In this document: positions 44,569 to 56,455 of the stretch, piece after piece
Layout of the letters: every line of letters begins with the position of its first letter
Position numbering within the stretch: position 1 is the stretch's first letter
From: Nageia nagi
Lineage: Eukaryota > Pinophyta
Reading direction: 5' to 3'
DNA: 64,000 bases
NCBI GenBank assembly: GCA_050084985.1
Contig: JBITNC010000002.1
Location: 28,086,001-28,150,000, forward strand
The notes under the pieces: generated by a model
Seen by the model: only the letters and a program-made list of their open reading frames with translations
Database searches by the model: none
Told to the model about the DNA's origin: nothing
Position numbers and translations under genes: made by a program

Positions 44569-45240
44569 TTACAATATATATAAATAAATTTATCTTATTC
44601 TCTTACCTTTGTTCTATTTATATATGGTTGTAATATTCAAGCATCTATGTCAAGGAAAGTTAACAAGTTGTATCAAACATTAATGGATGGTGGTATTAAT
44701 AACCATTGGAGATGATGATGGAAAAAAAATGAAATCCATAAATAAAGGATGAAGTAGATGATTATAGTAAATATCATCAAGGTGTAGTTGATGATGACTA
44801 ATATTAATTAATGATTATATGATGAACATTTAATGATAATAAAGAAATAAGTCAACTAGGACTTAATTCTATATGGCTAAATTGAAATTGAAATTTGATA
44901 TTAATGTATATGGGTAAACAAAAAAATAATCAATGGAACAATAGAAAAATATATATAAGAAGAGCCAGGGAGATCCCATAGTCAATATGTAGGAATGAGA
45001 AGTAAATAAAAGAGTGTCGAATACAACAAGTATGTGTGAGGTGAAAAGTATACATATGAAGAGTCAAGGGGATCCATCAGCATTTGAGGTTGGGAAGAAG
45101 CTCATGATGTTGTAACATGAGGAATTAGCCCTAGTAAATTTAGTAGTAATGCATCAATGAGTAATCATTCCAAAGTCTTTAGGGATCATGTACCATTTTT
45201 GATTTGTAGTTTCTTGTAGTTGATGATAAGATGTGGTAAG
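44569..45240. other. AT-rich spacer within the inverted repeat
   Basis: No gene recognised. Lies between the left arm and the LINE fragment. Confidence 0.45.
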
Positions 45241-46190
45241 TATGAAACTTGTCCTACTATGGGATCTATTAATGGTCACTTTCTATTTGAGGTAGGTGGC
45301 TTCTCTGATATATAATGCAATACAATTTTTGGTCTTCTTAAGTTGTTCATGATTCTAAAGTGTGGGCAGCTTTGAATAAGAAATGGAACCGACCTCAAAT
45401 TTCATAATAGATGGGGAAACTAAATATGAAATACTCTTAAATATATGATTTTATGTTGTATGGTTTGTATATATGTTCCTATTTAGAGGTATTATGGTAT
45501 GTATCAATATAAAGTTGGTGTGAGAAAACCCTTACCTAGATGAGAGAAAATGAGGACTATGTGATTTGAGTAGCTTGATGTAATTGGGGATGATAATAAA
45601 ACCATTGTGTTATTTCATGTAAACCTAAAAATAATGTAAGAGTATTGGTGAAAGAAATTTTCCCAATTTAGTCCATTTTGTCCTCAAATAAGCTAAGTAG
45701 ATTTCCTTCATGATCCATTTATTGATATCTTTGGTAAAATAATTAGAGGTCCTATTTGGAAGTTGCGAGGAAGGTAGTCATTGGATATCTAGGCCTATGG
45801 ATTGTAGGAGAGAGGTGGATTTTGACTAAAAAAACTAGCAAATTACTTTGCTTGTAAGTTGCATTGAGGATTTGAATCTTATGAGAGTGTATCTCTTCAA
45901 GTTAAGAGTTGTTGAAATCATGTGGTGGATCCTATTCAGAAGCTTAATGATATGGAATGTTGTAAGAACCAACATTAGACATGCATCAAATTCAACCAAA
46001 ATGATGGAATGAGGGACAATTATTTTGGCTTGAATGGATCTTGAGAGCATATTATTAACTAAAACCCTCTCAATGTAGGCCTAACTAGAGTGTCTCAAGC
46101 TAGGTTTCCAAACTTCACATCCACAAAGTAGGGTTGGATAGACAAGAACATGGAACAATTTATTTACTTTTCATGATATTTGTAGATATT
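45240..46190 (-). pseudogene. LINE ORF2 C-terminal fragment
   Basis: The minus strand reads KLFHVLVYPTLLCGCEVWKP, then IERVLVNNMLSRSIQAK, then IILVEFDACLMLVLTTFHII, then LLQSIGLDIQ-like and IYLAYLRTKWTKLGKF. This matches the region after the RT domain of plant LINEs (LFDALVLPVLLYGCEVWGPSL, AEFGAxPxxLExxFRLVRFLHRI, ALLQSVGIDID). It fades into stops towards 45240. The catalytic RT part is absent. It is enclosed by the inverted repeat arms. Confidence 0.65.
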
Positions 46191-46259
46191 TAAAATTAAC
46201 CCAAATAGATAATAAATGGTGTTAATCAATAAAATACCATATATTATAATGAAGAACAA

Positions 46260-46745
46260 TATTATGGAACCTTATACATGTCTAAACTTATAATGAATAA
46301 CAACAACCATAAAAATGAATCCTAATTTTTAAATGTTCCAATATCATACATCCTAGGTTAGAGAAATAGTCCAAGGGAACTATATTTTCACCAATTTAGC
46401 TTCTAAAGTAATATTTCATTGATATTCTACAACTTATTTTCACTTAGATTACATTACATATATTCCTCCATTTATTAAGGTACTCCTTGTACCATTTCCC
46501 TAATGTATTATTCATAATCCACTTAATAATATTTTTTTCTCAAGAATCTACTATGCTCATTTCTAGTGATTAGCAATCTCCTTCTAGTCCATGTTGAACT
46601 TGAAATAATTTAAACTCATAATCTACATTAAAATTAATTAAAAAAATGTTGATTTTTATAAAACTCTTCTTCATAAATATTATGATAAAAAATGAATATT
46701 AGGAAATGAATCCTAATTCATCCATAGAAATGCAATAATGATCAA
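46260..46745. repeat. Right arm of the inverted repeat
   Basis: Reverse complement of 44165-44568 with small insertions, about 1.75 kb away. The match fades near 46740, where GATTTTTATAAAAC and TTATGATAAAAAATG still pair with the left arm start. Confidence 0.85.
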
Positions 46746-46879
46746 GAAAACCCACCATGTAGGCTAAGATAACAAGATAACATGAAATAGCATCCATAAA
46801 CTCAATGTTTAGCCCTCTAGAGAAAGATCTCAAAAGATAATACAATAATTGAGCCACAAAAACTAATTTAATTATATTG

Positions 46880-47967
46880 CAATGATAATAAAATTACATG
46901 CTTTGTATTAAATCAAGTGATTCCCTAGTTGAGAATCTTCAAGATGTAGCTAAGAAATAAGGAATAACACTTGGGTTGTCCCACAGTAGTAGAAAGGCTT
47001 GTACCAAGACTTCCTCCTCTGTGAACTGTGGCCAAGACACTAGGGTATCTAATAGTATTAAGATAATCTAGCATAATGTCAACATCCCTAGATAGCTAGA
47101 AAGTCCTTTAAGATATCCTAACCCTCAAAGTAGTGATTCATACAACCCTAAAACCTTGCTAAGTCTCAACACCTCTCTTGTGGGTTTTTTGTGTGCAAGA
47201 GGAAATAGAAGGAGCTGATGCTTGCAACCTAAAGAAGAGAGAAATAATTCCAAACAAGCATATGTTCAATAAAGGTCTCATCCTCCTTTTATAGACTCCA
47301 AATAACCTCTAGGTCCTATATCCACCTCTAGATGGTGCCTTATACCTTGGGATAACCATATTTGCTTTGGATGATCGAGATGTGCTCTTGAATTATGACA
47401 TTATAATTTGGGATCCATGAAATCACATATAATGATGCTTGTTTATCCTTATTGGTGCCATGCCTCCCTCTTCATGTATACTACACCTAAGGATTAATGT
47501 TTCCCTCTTATGATCCTTGTGTTTTTCCCCTAGCAATGCATCTAGTTTAAGGGGAATAATAATTATATAAAGAGGCATCAAAGTACCTCGAGATATCAAA
47601 TTTCAAGTCATCAAGGCCAATATATGCAACAACTCACTAAGGGAGACTAATATTTCATTTACAATGAAATATTTGCCTTGGTATTTTAATTACAACATGT
47701 ATTTGACATCATTAAATGGCCCATGCAATTAATACACAAAAATAAAAAATGACTCCTAAAGTCCAATGTCCCACGTTAAAGAACCTCCAAGTGGGTATAT
47801 AATATATATATATATATACCTTAAATATTGCCTAATTTATTGAAATATTCCTAAATTATCTTAAAATTATGAAAATACTCTTAAATTGCTAAGAGAGCAC
47901 CATGAGGGTGCACATACCACTTCCTGGGGTTAGAGTGAGTGAGATGCCTAAATTTGGGAATATTACA
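46880..47967 (-). mobile_element. LTR-like sequence, limits uncertain
   Basis: On the minus strand it would begin TGTAATATTCCCAAATTTAG at 47967, and carries a TATA box GAGTCTATAAAAGGAGG (about 47281-47298). The rest resembles LTR R/U5 in composition. No PBS or partner LTR was found; a (TA)n tract lies at about 47803-47817. Confidence 0.4.
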
Positions 47968-49084
47968 AATTCGCCCTTTCCAGATTACTTGTCCTAAGTA
48001 TTTCAGATTTATGAATGCAACAACTAATCCCAAACCTTCTTATTCCTTTCCACATTCATCTTCATCTTCAATCTCCTTAGCATCAAAGTTAGCAATATGC
48101 TATGAGGCCTTCTTGATGGAGTCATTTTTGCTAAAGGGTATCCATTGTATATTCTCTACACTATATTATATCCTACTTTATTTTCTCCTTCATCCTTGAT
48201 GCCTTGTAGGTATAAATCACATCCCTCAACCCTAAATCTTATCTTCAATGTCTTGTAGTTAAAAGTGATTTCCTTAAGGTGTATAACCATTGTACCCTAA
48301 GTACTATACACGAAAATCCTCCTAAGGGAAAAATGTAGAAGTCATTGGTCATGAAACAAATTACCAAGCCCACCTTTATTTTATAAAACAATATAAAATT
48401 GATTAATCTCATAAAAAATATTATAGATAAAATTAAAAAATTTAAGATATATAAACTTATATTTCTTATACACTTATATTCCTATGAAATTATAATATAT
48501 ATTACATAAGAGATATATTATAATCTTTTAATATGTACATATTTAAAAAATTATAGCCCTTCTTCAACTTAATAAAGATCATGATAGTTTTAAAATATGG
48601 ACTTGATGCTATTCACTTTCTAACAATAATATTGATGTTTGGTTTAATAGTTCACACATATATGCTTCGATTTGTTCTCTTAACATGTAGTAATTCTAAG
48701 TTTATTTTTTGCTCTAATTTTAAGATTTAATATAAGTATAACAACTTTTGCAAATAATCATGTTAAAATAATTGAACAATTTACTTCATTAAATACCAAT
48801 TAATATAAATCTCCAAATTTAAATATTATCCAATAATTTTAAATAAATTTCAACTTCTTTTATTTCATTTCACATTTAATTTATATATATTGAACCAATT
48901 TGGTTATTTTAACTATCATACCTTAAAATATAAATATTCTTATCAATAACGCTCATAATACTTCAAATTACATCCTATTTCTAAATATAATAAAAAAATA
49001 AGCTTAATTGTTCTATCCTATTATATTTTAGTGTAAGCTTAATTAGCTTTTTCTTTTTTGATTCAACAACACTCTTAAAATGCC
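47968..49084. other. AT-rich stretch, no gene seen
   Basis: A frame at 47939-48199 has no domain. The rest is AT-rich without structure I can name. Confidence 0.45.
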
Positions 49085-50574
49085 CCCTTCCTAGACCAGA
49101 TTCTTCCAAGGGAAGGATCCTCTTTTTGGAGTGAAATCCACTAACTAAAGACTTTCTCAAAATACATCAAGCATGGATTATTCAATATGGGACTAATGTT
49201 AGATTTTGGGAGCATGTATGGATCTCTAATAAGCTCCTAATGTCCCACATTGAGGCAAGAGCCATGGCTAGAAGAGTGAGGGAGGCCGTTGGATAAAAGG
49301 TCTTTGACTATATCCAAGTTTCAAAGGATAGGAGGTGATGGAAGAGGATTGAGTTAGATGATGCCCCCCCCTTAGTTGCTTAGAGGTTTATAGGTATTAA
49401 ATATTCTCCTCAATACCTATTTCCTCAAAAGGATACCAAGGGAATACCCCTTCATTTGGAAGAATAAAAAATAAAGAGAATATTCGATTAAATCTAGGTG
49501 TCTTTGTATGGAAGATGTAGTAGAAGGGTGGGAACTTATAGTTAGGTCTAGGTTAAGGATCTTACCCCAAATATTTTCTTTTTTACTTGCTGACATATTG
49601 AAATACATAATAAAATCCTTATCATAGATAACTTTAAGAAAAGAGGCTTTAGTCTTTTTAACATATGTGCCTTATGTAAAATGAATGAGCAATTTGTTAA
49701 ATATTTGTTAATCCATTATGGATTTACCCAACATATTTTTTGCTACCTTCTTTCTCTATTTCAATTAGCCTAGGTCCATCCTAAAAATTTAAGGGATTTA
49801 TGCCTATAATAAGAGATCTCCTTTAAAAGTATTATATTGAGAAAATTATGGTATATGTGTCTCCCTCATGCAATTTGGAGGGTGTGGAAGGAACCAAACC
49901 ACCACATTTTTAAGGGGGAGGAGACTTAGGTGTTAAGAGTGGCAAGTTATATATCCAACTCAACAATAGAAAATCTATAGGGCATTTGATTTAAGAATAT
50001 TTGGGAAGATGAATAAAAAGTCTCTATTTTGGGAAATTAGGGTATTTCCTGAAGACTAGACCCACTAAAAAGTCATCCCTGCTAGGAAGTAAGATGGGTA
50101 CCCCTTCCAATGGATTGGCTTAAGCTAAAATTTGATGGGGATTCAAAGGGAAATCTAGTGTTAGCAAGAGCAAGGGGTGTGGTGAGAAACCACCATAAGA
50201 AGATTATTATGGTTATTATGGAACCCCTAAGCCATCAAACCAACCATTTCATGGAAGCTCGAGCTGCCTTAATCAACCTATTTATGGTGGAGAAACTTAG
50301 GTGCTTGAATTTGCAATCTATAAGGGACTCTTTGAAATTTGTGAACATGCTCAAAGGGGTTTCCCCTATAATATGGAATGTGATGAGCATGATTAAAAAA
50401 TTAAAAAGGATATTAAATGGTATCAAAAACCTTAATGTGGAGCATAACTATATGGAAGCTAATGCACTAGCTGATAAACTGACTAAGGATATAATTAATC
50501 TTGTGGAGATGATGATCTATGAAGATAACTTCCCAAATCATCTACAAAGCCTTGCATGGAGTGAGAATGGTTGA
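49085..50574 (+). pseudogene. LINE 3' end: zinc-binding region and RNase H
   Basis: The first part reads AWIIQYGTNVRFWEHVWISN, equivalent to the zf-RVT region of plant LINEs (WxIGNGxxIRFWEDxW), with stops. The second part (about 50095-50574) is a 154-residue open RNase H: WVPLPMDWLKLKFDGDSKGN, HFMEARAALINL, RDSLKFVNMLKG, then ANALADKLTK. The D-E-D-D positions are readable (FDGD, EARA, RDS, ALAD), although the usual Ser/Gly-Asp before S is now RD. RNase H in LINEs removes RNA after target-primed reverse transcription. Upstream RT is missing, so the copy is dead. Confidence 0.75.
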
Positions 50575-50599
50575 GAATAAGGTGGGAATATAAGGTGAG

Positions 50600-51892
50600 T
50601 CCACTTGGGTAGGGGAGAATTTGATTTTGAATATTAACCCTTGGAGGACTTCCTGGGAGTATGAGGAGGAAATGATGAAAATCACATGGGAGATTCTCCT
50701 TTTTAAAGGTCACCAGCTAATGGAGAAGATGGTGGCAGATATAGGAGTTAGAAATTATACTAATAAAGAAATAAAAAGGTATTTTTATACAAAGAGGATT
50801 TTCACTATGAAAAGGGACCTATTATTGCTAATGTGGATTTTAAGTATAAGTTGTTACTAGCAAAGTCTAAAGAGTTTGGTTTTAGTTTCTTGGATAACTT
50901 GGCATGTCACCTTCATGATAATCATGTCAATTTCTATGATGGTACTTAATGGCATGATGGGAAAGGGTGGGTTGGATGAAACAACTCACACTCTCCTTGT
51001 TCATTACTCCTTCATACCATTCAGGATCAAAAAATAATTGAGAATGCATGGTGTGAATCCAATGATCCACCTTATACTAGGAAAGCCTTGCCCCTTCAAA
51101 AACCTAACTATGGAAATTGATCATGAGTTTTCTCTATCCTATCAATGAAAAAGGGTCATTCGAGGTAAATCTTGTTTTTATATTAACAATTTTTGGCTGC
51201 TTGATAGGTTCATGGTGAAAGTTCCTATTTGGCTTCTAGCGATAATAAGGGCCCTGAAGAGAACTTATGATGCACCTTTAGAACCCCATTTGGAGCCCTT
51301 AAGGTTGGTGGTATTAAAGGAAGTTTATAAAATCTTGGAGGAAGATGGCCTCTTGTAGTTTTTGGAGAAATTTGATGGGCACGATGAAGAACTATAACAC
51401 CAATTTTCCTTGAGATGGAATGGAAGGGCAATGAAAACCTTCAACATTATGTTTAAGGTGAATAAGGCTCTCTTGGTCCAAGTTACTATCCTAAATATTG
51501 ATGGGGATCTTATTCGAAGGCATAATCATAGCCTTAAAATGAAACTAATCAAATTTGGAAAGGGTGAGATTACTCTTCCTTGAGAGAAGAGAGGAGTACC
51601 ATGAGAGTATTTTCCTAAGCCATGGGGATAGGTAGCTAGGGTGATTATTAAGTACATTTCCATGGAAACCTTGAAGGATTGGTTAATAAGTTTCCATTTC
51701 AACTTTATCAACCACCATCATGGTTTGAAAATAAACATCCCAACTTTTCTATATACGAAATTGGACAAAAAGGTAGAGGCAAAGGAAAAGATGCGAGGAT
51801 CTAGTGCATCAAGGTCTTATGAAGATGGATTTTTAAATACATAATATAGTATAAAGATCTTTAGGATATGTTTTATTTGAGCTAACCACTCA
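50600..51892 (+). pseudogene. Unclassified repeated ORF family, copy 3 (first part)
   Basis: Frames read VADIGVRNYTNKEIKRYFYT, FKYKLLLAKSKEFGFSFLDN, LACHLHDNHVNFYDGT, then VVLKEVYKILEEDGLL, FLEKFDGHDEEL, MKTFNIMFKVNKALLVQVTI, and HFNFINHHHGLKINIPTFLY then TKLDKKVEAKEK. The last block aligns with HFSFLNH...LLNIPLFLMNLLEK of copy 1. Copy 3 follows directly after the LINE RNase H. It is cut at 51897 by a solo LTR and resumes at 60543. Four to six stops are present. Confidence 0.5.
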
Positions 51893-51967
51893 ATTTGTGA
51901 AAGAGATGAATCTTTCTACACCCAAGATCACCTTGGAGTGTTCTTTCTACTTCAATTAACAACATAG

Positions 51968-52469
51968 TGAGAGAATTGAACTATAACAAGAATAATCCTA
52001 AATTACCAAGATCACATGAAAGCTCTTAATTTACATCTAACTATCACACAAATCAATCTCATAAAGATAACATAATATGTAAGTGGTTCCTCCAAATAGG
52101 AGTACATCCACTAATTAGATCTTTACTTCAATCACAAATACAACTCTCTTACAATCCTCTTAATCTCAACTTCTACACTTCTATATTATAGCATAACTTT
52201 ACTCCACAATTGGTGTGTGATCACAAAGATGGAACCTTCTATTTATAGGCCAAAATCCCTCTTTGGATCACCCTTTTATCCAATGTACAAAAGCATGACA
52301 TGCACATCCTTTTACCCAAGGGGCATGCTCATGACATGGAGTGTAGGATAAGTTACATTATCATATTCACTTAAATACTTAAGGTATCAAATGATACCCT
52401 TAAGTATTAGTGAACTTACATAGAATATTTAATACAAACCTTTCCAATAATTCATTATACATTCCAACA
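51968..52469 (-). repeat. 3' LTR of minus copia
   Basis: 502 bp; on plus TGAGAGAATTGAAC...ATTCCAACA. Contains a long U3 hairpin at 52366-52414. TATA on the minus strand GGCCTATAAATAGAAGG near 52231-52247. Confidence 0.88.
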
Positions 52470-52476
52470 CTCCCAC

Positions 52477-53280
52477 ATAATGCAATATTGGGATAGAGCA
52501 AGTAAGAGAGAAGAAGAAAAGAAAGTAAGAGAGTTCTCCTCCAAATAGATACAACAAAGATGATAACTTTTTACATATTTATAAAGAAAGAAAGATCTAG
52601 TTTGAGACTCACTAATTTGCCAAATACAATCATTAACCATAATCAATTTCAATATACATGAAGTAGTCATCCAACTAGAAGTTATGAAGAGTCTCCAAGA
52701 GCCTGCATACCTGAGGTAAGTAACCTGCAATCTCAAAGGAACTTGCAGGTCATAAGTAGTTCAAATAACAAGATAAATTATATGCATCATATTCATATCA
52801 ACAAGGGTAGATAAATCACACAAATACCATCATGAATGGATCAATGGTGCATTATAAGTCATCACGAAGATGCCATGCCAAAAAACTTATAGTCACCTGT
52901 TGTATATAAAATATGTGTTGATTATCATTACAAAATAGAGCAAGCACATATGAGTTCCTCACATATGGATAACTAAACAATGCCAAAAAAAGCATAAGAG
53001 TTTCTCACACATGGATAACTGAACAGTGCTAGATTGATCAAAAATAGAGTATGCACATACGAATTCCTCACATATGGATAATTGAACAGTGCCAAAAGAT
53101 ACATAAGAGTTCCTCACACATGGATAACTAAACAATTGTAGATTGATCAATTTGTATAAGTTCCTCACGTAAAGCAAACTTACCACAAAGGTGTATAACA
53201 AAATCAACACTATACAACATAAAATCTTCCTAAGGGTGAAGTTATCATCATAAACATGAACTCAACATAAGAATTCAAAC
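52477..53280 (-). other. 3' UTR of minus copia with decayed hairpin units
   Basis: Shares AAGTAGTC...GAGTCTC and GATGACTTATAATGCACCA phrases with the plus elements. From about 52945 to 53185 at least five units occur with AGTT-ATCCAT-TGTGAG-AACT pairing (read on the minus strand), a relative of the array at 19363 with a changed loop. Confidence 0.7.
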
Positions 53281-54600
53281 TTCACTCCCCTTGAGGGCAA
53301 CTTCATCAACCCAATAGCATTATTAAGCTTACATAACTAAGCTTTCAGGAGGGGCTTGATGAACAAATTAGGAAAGTTCAAGGTGGATGGATAATACTCC
53401 AGGTGTATGATGCCATTAAGAACCTTCTCCCTGATAAAATAGGCATGAATTTCCACATGTTTTATTCTTTAATAGAATATTAAATTCTTATCTAAAGAAA
53501 TAGCTGACTAATTATCTAAAGAGATCAAAGATAAGCCACCTTGCTCATATCCAATTTCTTTCAAAATATGCCTTAGCCAAATGACTTCCTGGGTTGTAAC
53601 AAACATGGCCCAATATTCAACTTCTATGGTGGAAAGAGAAATAGTAGGTTGCTTCTTGGAAGCCCAAGAGATAACACTTGAACCAATGCTAAACACATAC
53701 ATAGAGGTTGAATTCCTATCATCTCTATCTTTTCCATAGTTAGAATTTGATAATTCAAAGAGAACAAATGAGGGTAACTTGGAATACTTGAGAGCAAGAT
53801 CCTTAGTCTCTACAACATACCTCAAGATTTGGTTAATAGCATTGAGGTGCTCAACATAAGGTTTCTACATGAATCATGCCATTAGATTTATTACAAAGGT
53901 AATATCTGGCCTAAATATAGTCAAATACAGAAGACTACCATTTAATTACCTGTAAGCTGTAGCATTAGCTAACTGAGAGTTGGAGCTTAAATAAATAGTA
54001 ATTCTAAGAGAGATCAAGATTATAGCATATCTACACTCCTCCATTCCAAAATTTTGCAAGATGCCTGATATATAGTTAGATTAACTAAGGTAAGTACAAT
54101 CCTTGTATTAATACACTTACATTTCAAGATAGTAGTGCAAGAGTTCAAGATTAGTTATTTTAAATGTTGCTTTAAGTTTGGATATGCACTCTTGAATAAT
54201 TTCATCATTGTTCCTAGTAATCAAAAGATTATCCACATAAAGTACAATCAAGACCACATATTTTATTTGATTGAACACATATAGATCAGAGTCAAAAAAA
54301 TACTTGGAGAATCTAATGTCTGTAAAGTACCTTGAAATCTTTCTATACTAGGATCTAAGTGCTTGCTTAAGTCCATACAATGACTTATTTAGCTTGCACA
54401 CAAAGGATTCTTTACCTTCCACAATAAACCCTTCTAGTTGATTCATGAAGATTTTCACATCTAAGTCACCATTGAAAAATGCACTCTTGACATCAAATTG
54501 AAAAACTTTCCATCCTTGAGCTGCAGAAAGAGCAAGGATAATTCTCACAGCAGGCATCTTTGCCATAGGAATAAAGGTTTTCTCATAATCTACATCATAT
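53281..54600 (-). pseudogene. RT and RNase H remnant of minus copia
   Basis: On the minus strand: KMPAVRIILALSAAQGWKVF, FDVKSAFFNGDLDVKIFMNQ, KSLYGLKQAL, then YVDNLLITRN. The YVDD catalytic pair has become YVDN, which would abolish RT activity. RNase H is seen at 53508-53825 (SNSNYGKDRDDRNSTSMYVF, EVIWLRHILKEIGYEQGG). Several frame breaks follow. The 5' edge at about 54630 is a deletion junction. Confidence 0.85.
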
Positions 54601-56455
54601 TTCTGAGCAAAATGTTTAGATACTACCTTTTGATTCCATACTTAGCATAATAGTCATTAAACTCATTGCTGTTATATTCTCCTCCATTATATGATCTCAA
54701 CATCTTGATTTTAAGGTTTGTTTTATTCTCAACAAAAGTTTTAAAAATCTTAAAACTTTTAGAGGTTTGATTCTTATGCTCAAGTAGATACCCAAAGGTC
54801 ATCCTACTAAATTCATTAATGAAGGTCAAGATGTAAGATGCTCCTTCAAATGACTTAATCTAAAATAGACCCATCAAATCTAAATACACAAGTTGAAAAG
54901 GTTGAGATGCTCTTATTGATTTATCTTTTCCAAACTTTTGTCTATGCATTTTTCTAAGAATGCACTTCTCGCATAGACCAACCAAAAGAGAAATTAAAGG
55001 TAAACCTTCTATAAGTTCTTTTCATAATTTGAATACTCTTGTGGTTAAGGTGCTCTAAACGATGGTGCCAAAGATTACCTTTAGAATACACACTAGAAGC
55101 AAGACACATCTTTGATGGAACTTGATCCATAATGTAGAGATTATCTTTAACTGCTCCTTTAACCAAAGTGGCAAGTCCTTTCTTAATGCACCATGATTGA
55201 GAGTCAAACTCAAAAAAACACCTTTTTCTAGTAACTTAGATTAGAGAGAGAAAATTCATCCTTAACTTAAGAACATAGAAAATATTTTTAAGAACCTTTT
55301 TGTGAATAACAGACTTTCAATTCCTTGAACTTCAAGGGTAGAGTTATCACCTATCATAATTACATCATTTTTATACTTGTGAAAGTTCTTAAACTTTTTT
55401 TTTTCAAAGCATAAGTGATTAGTGCAACCATAGTTAACAATCCATTCAAATGAAAAAGAGCAAGATGAGTAGAGTGCTACAACAAAATCAGCATGAATAT
55501 GTTTCTTTCTTTTATAGTTCTTTACATTTCCATTACCTTTGTTCTTTTCTTTTCTTTTCTTTTTGTAGTAATCAATTTATTTGTGACCTTGAATTCCATA
55601 ATAGTTACAATTGCTATCAAACTTTTCTTTAGGATAAAGAGTGTTTACTTTGCCTTTTCCATCTCTTTGCTTGAAATGATTATTGTTATCGCTATTCTTG
55701 TTGTTGTGGTTGTTGTTTCTATTGTTCTTGCTATTGTTGTAGCCATTACCTCTTTTTTCAAACTTTTTAGAGGAAGAAAGTTAAGATATCTTTTGATGAT
55801 TGAACTTATTTTTGAAAGTACTTTTGGTTGCATCAAGGTTAACGTTGTTATTCTTAGGAGAAGAAATCAATACCTTATTGTTAAGGGTTTTCTCATGATT
55901 CAATAGGTGCCTAAATAAGTTCTCAAGGGATATGACTTCTTCTTCATCATCAAGCTTTATTTTCATAACCGTTACATAGTTTCCAAACTTTGAAGAGAGG
56001 TTTTGAAGAATGATGAAGACCATGAACTCATCATTGATCCAATTGCACCCACAAGCAATAAGTTGGGTCCTTAGGTTAATGATTTTGTTCAAGTAGATAA
56101 CCACATTTTCATCTTCCCCTTGATAATATTGAAGCAACTTTTGGAGAATGGTAAACCTTCTTAAAAAGTTTGAACCAAGGTAGATTTACTTTAGCTTATC
56201 CCATGCATCTTTTATCAATGTTTAAGAGAAAATCATCAGGAGCACATCATTTGATACTGCATGGTAAATCATGGAGGTTGCCAACTCATTCTTTATGTTG
56301 TAAGCCTCTAGTGCCTTCTCATTTGTAGGAGGTACAAGGTTCTCATTCACTATTTATCAAAGCTTCTTTGCCTATAATTTAGCTCTCATATGAGGTTCTC
56401 AAATCCCATAGTTGGAACCATCAAGAATGTGTTTGAGTAAAAAGGATTCTCTCAT
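54600..56455 (-). pseudogene. Gag, protease and N-terminal integrase remnant of minus copia
   Basis: Starts MRESFLLKHILDGSN at 56455. Gag (55781-56137: LRTQLIACGCNWINDEF, LFRHLLNHEKTLN); knuckle with lost Cys (CNYYGIQGHK); protease WIVNYGCTNHL, where the active DSG/DTG has become NYG; pre-integrase (54954-55166: LWHHRLEHLNHKSIQ); integrase (54623-54829: FINEFSRMTFGYLLEH, RSYNGGEYNSNEF with the second catalytic Asp changed to Tyr). After YAKYGIKR the sequence jumps to the RT motif FAQKYDVDYE; about 0.77 kb present in the inner element (roughly 17185-17950) is missing. Confidence 0.85.

Noticed and set aside
46880-47967. Full LTR retrotransposon
   Set aside because: Only one LTR-like sequence with a TATA box is seen; no PBS, partner LTR or matching target duplication was found, so only an LTR-like call is kept.
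55493-55906. 137-residue hydrophobic plus-strand protein
   Set aside because: It is the antisense shadow of the Asn/Lys-rich Gag linker of the minus copia.
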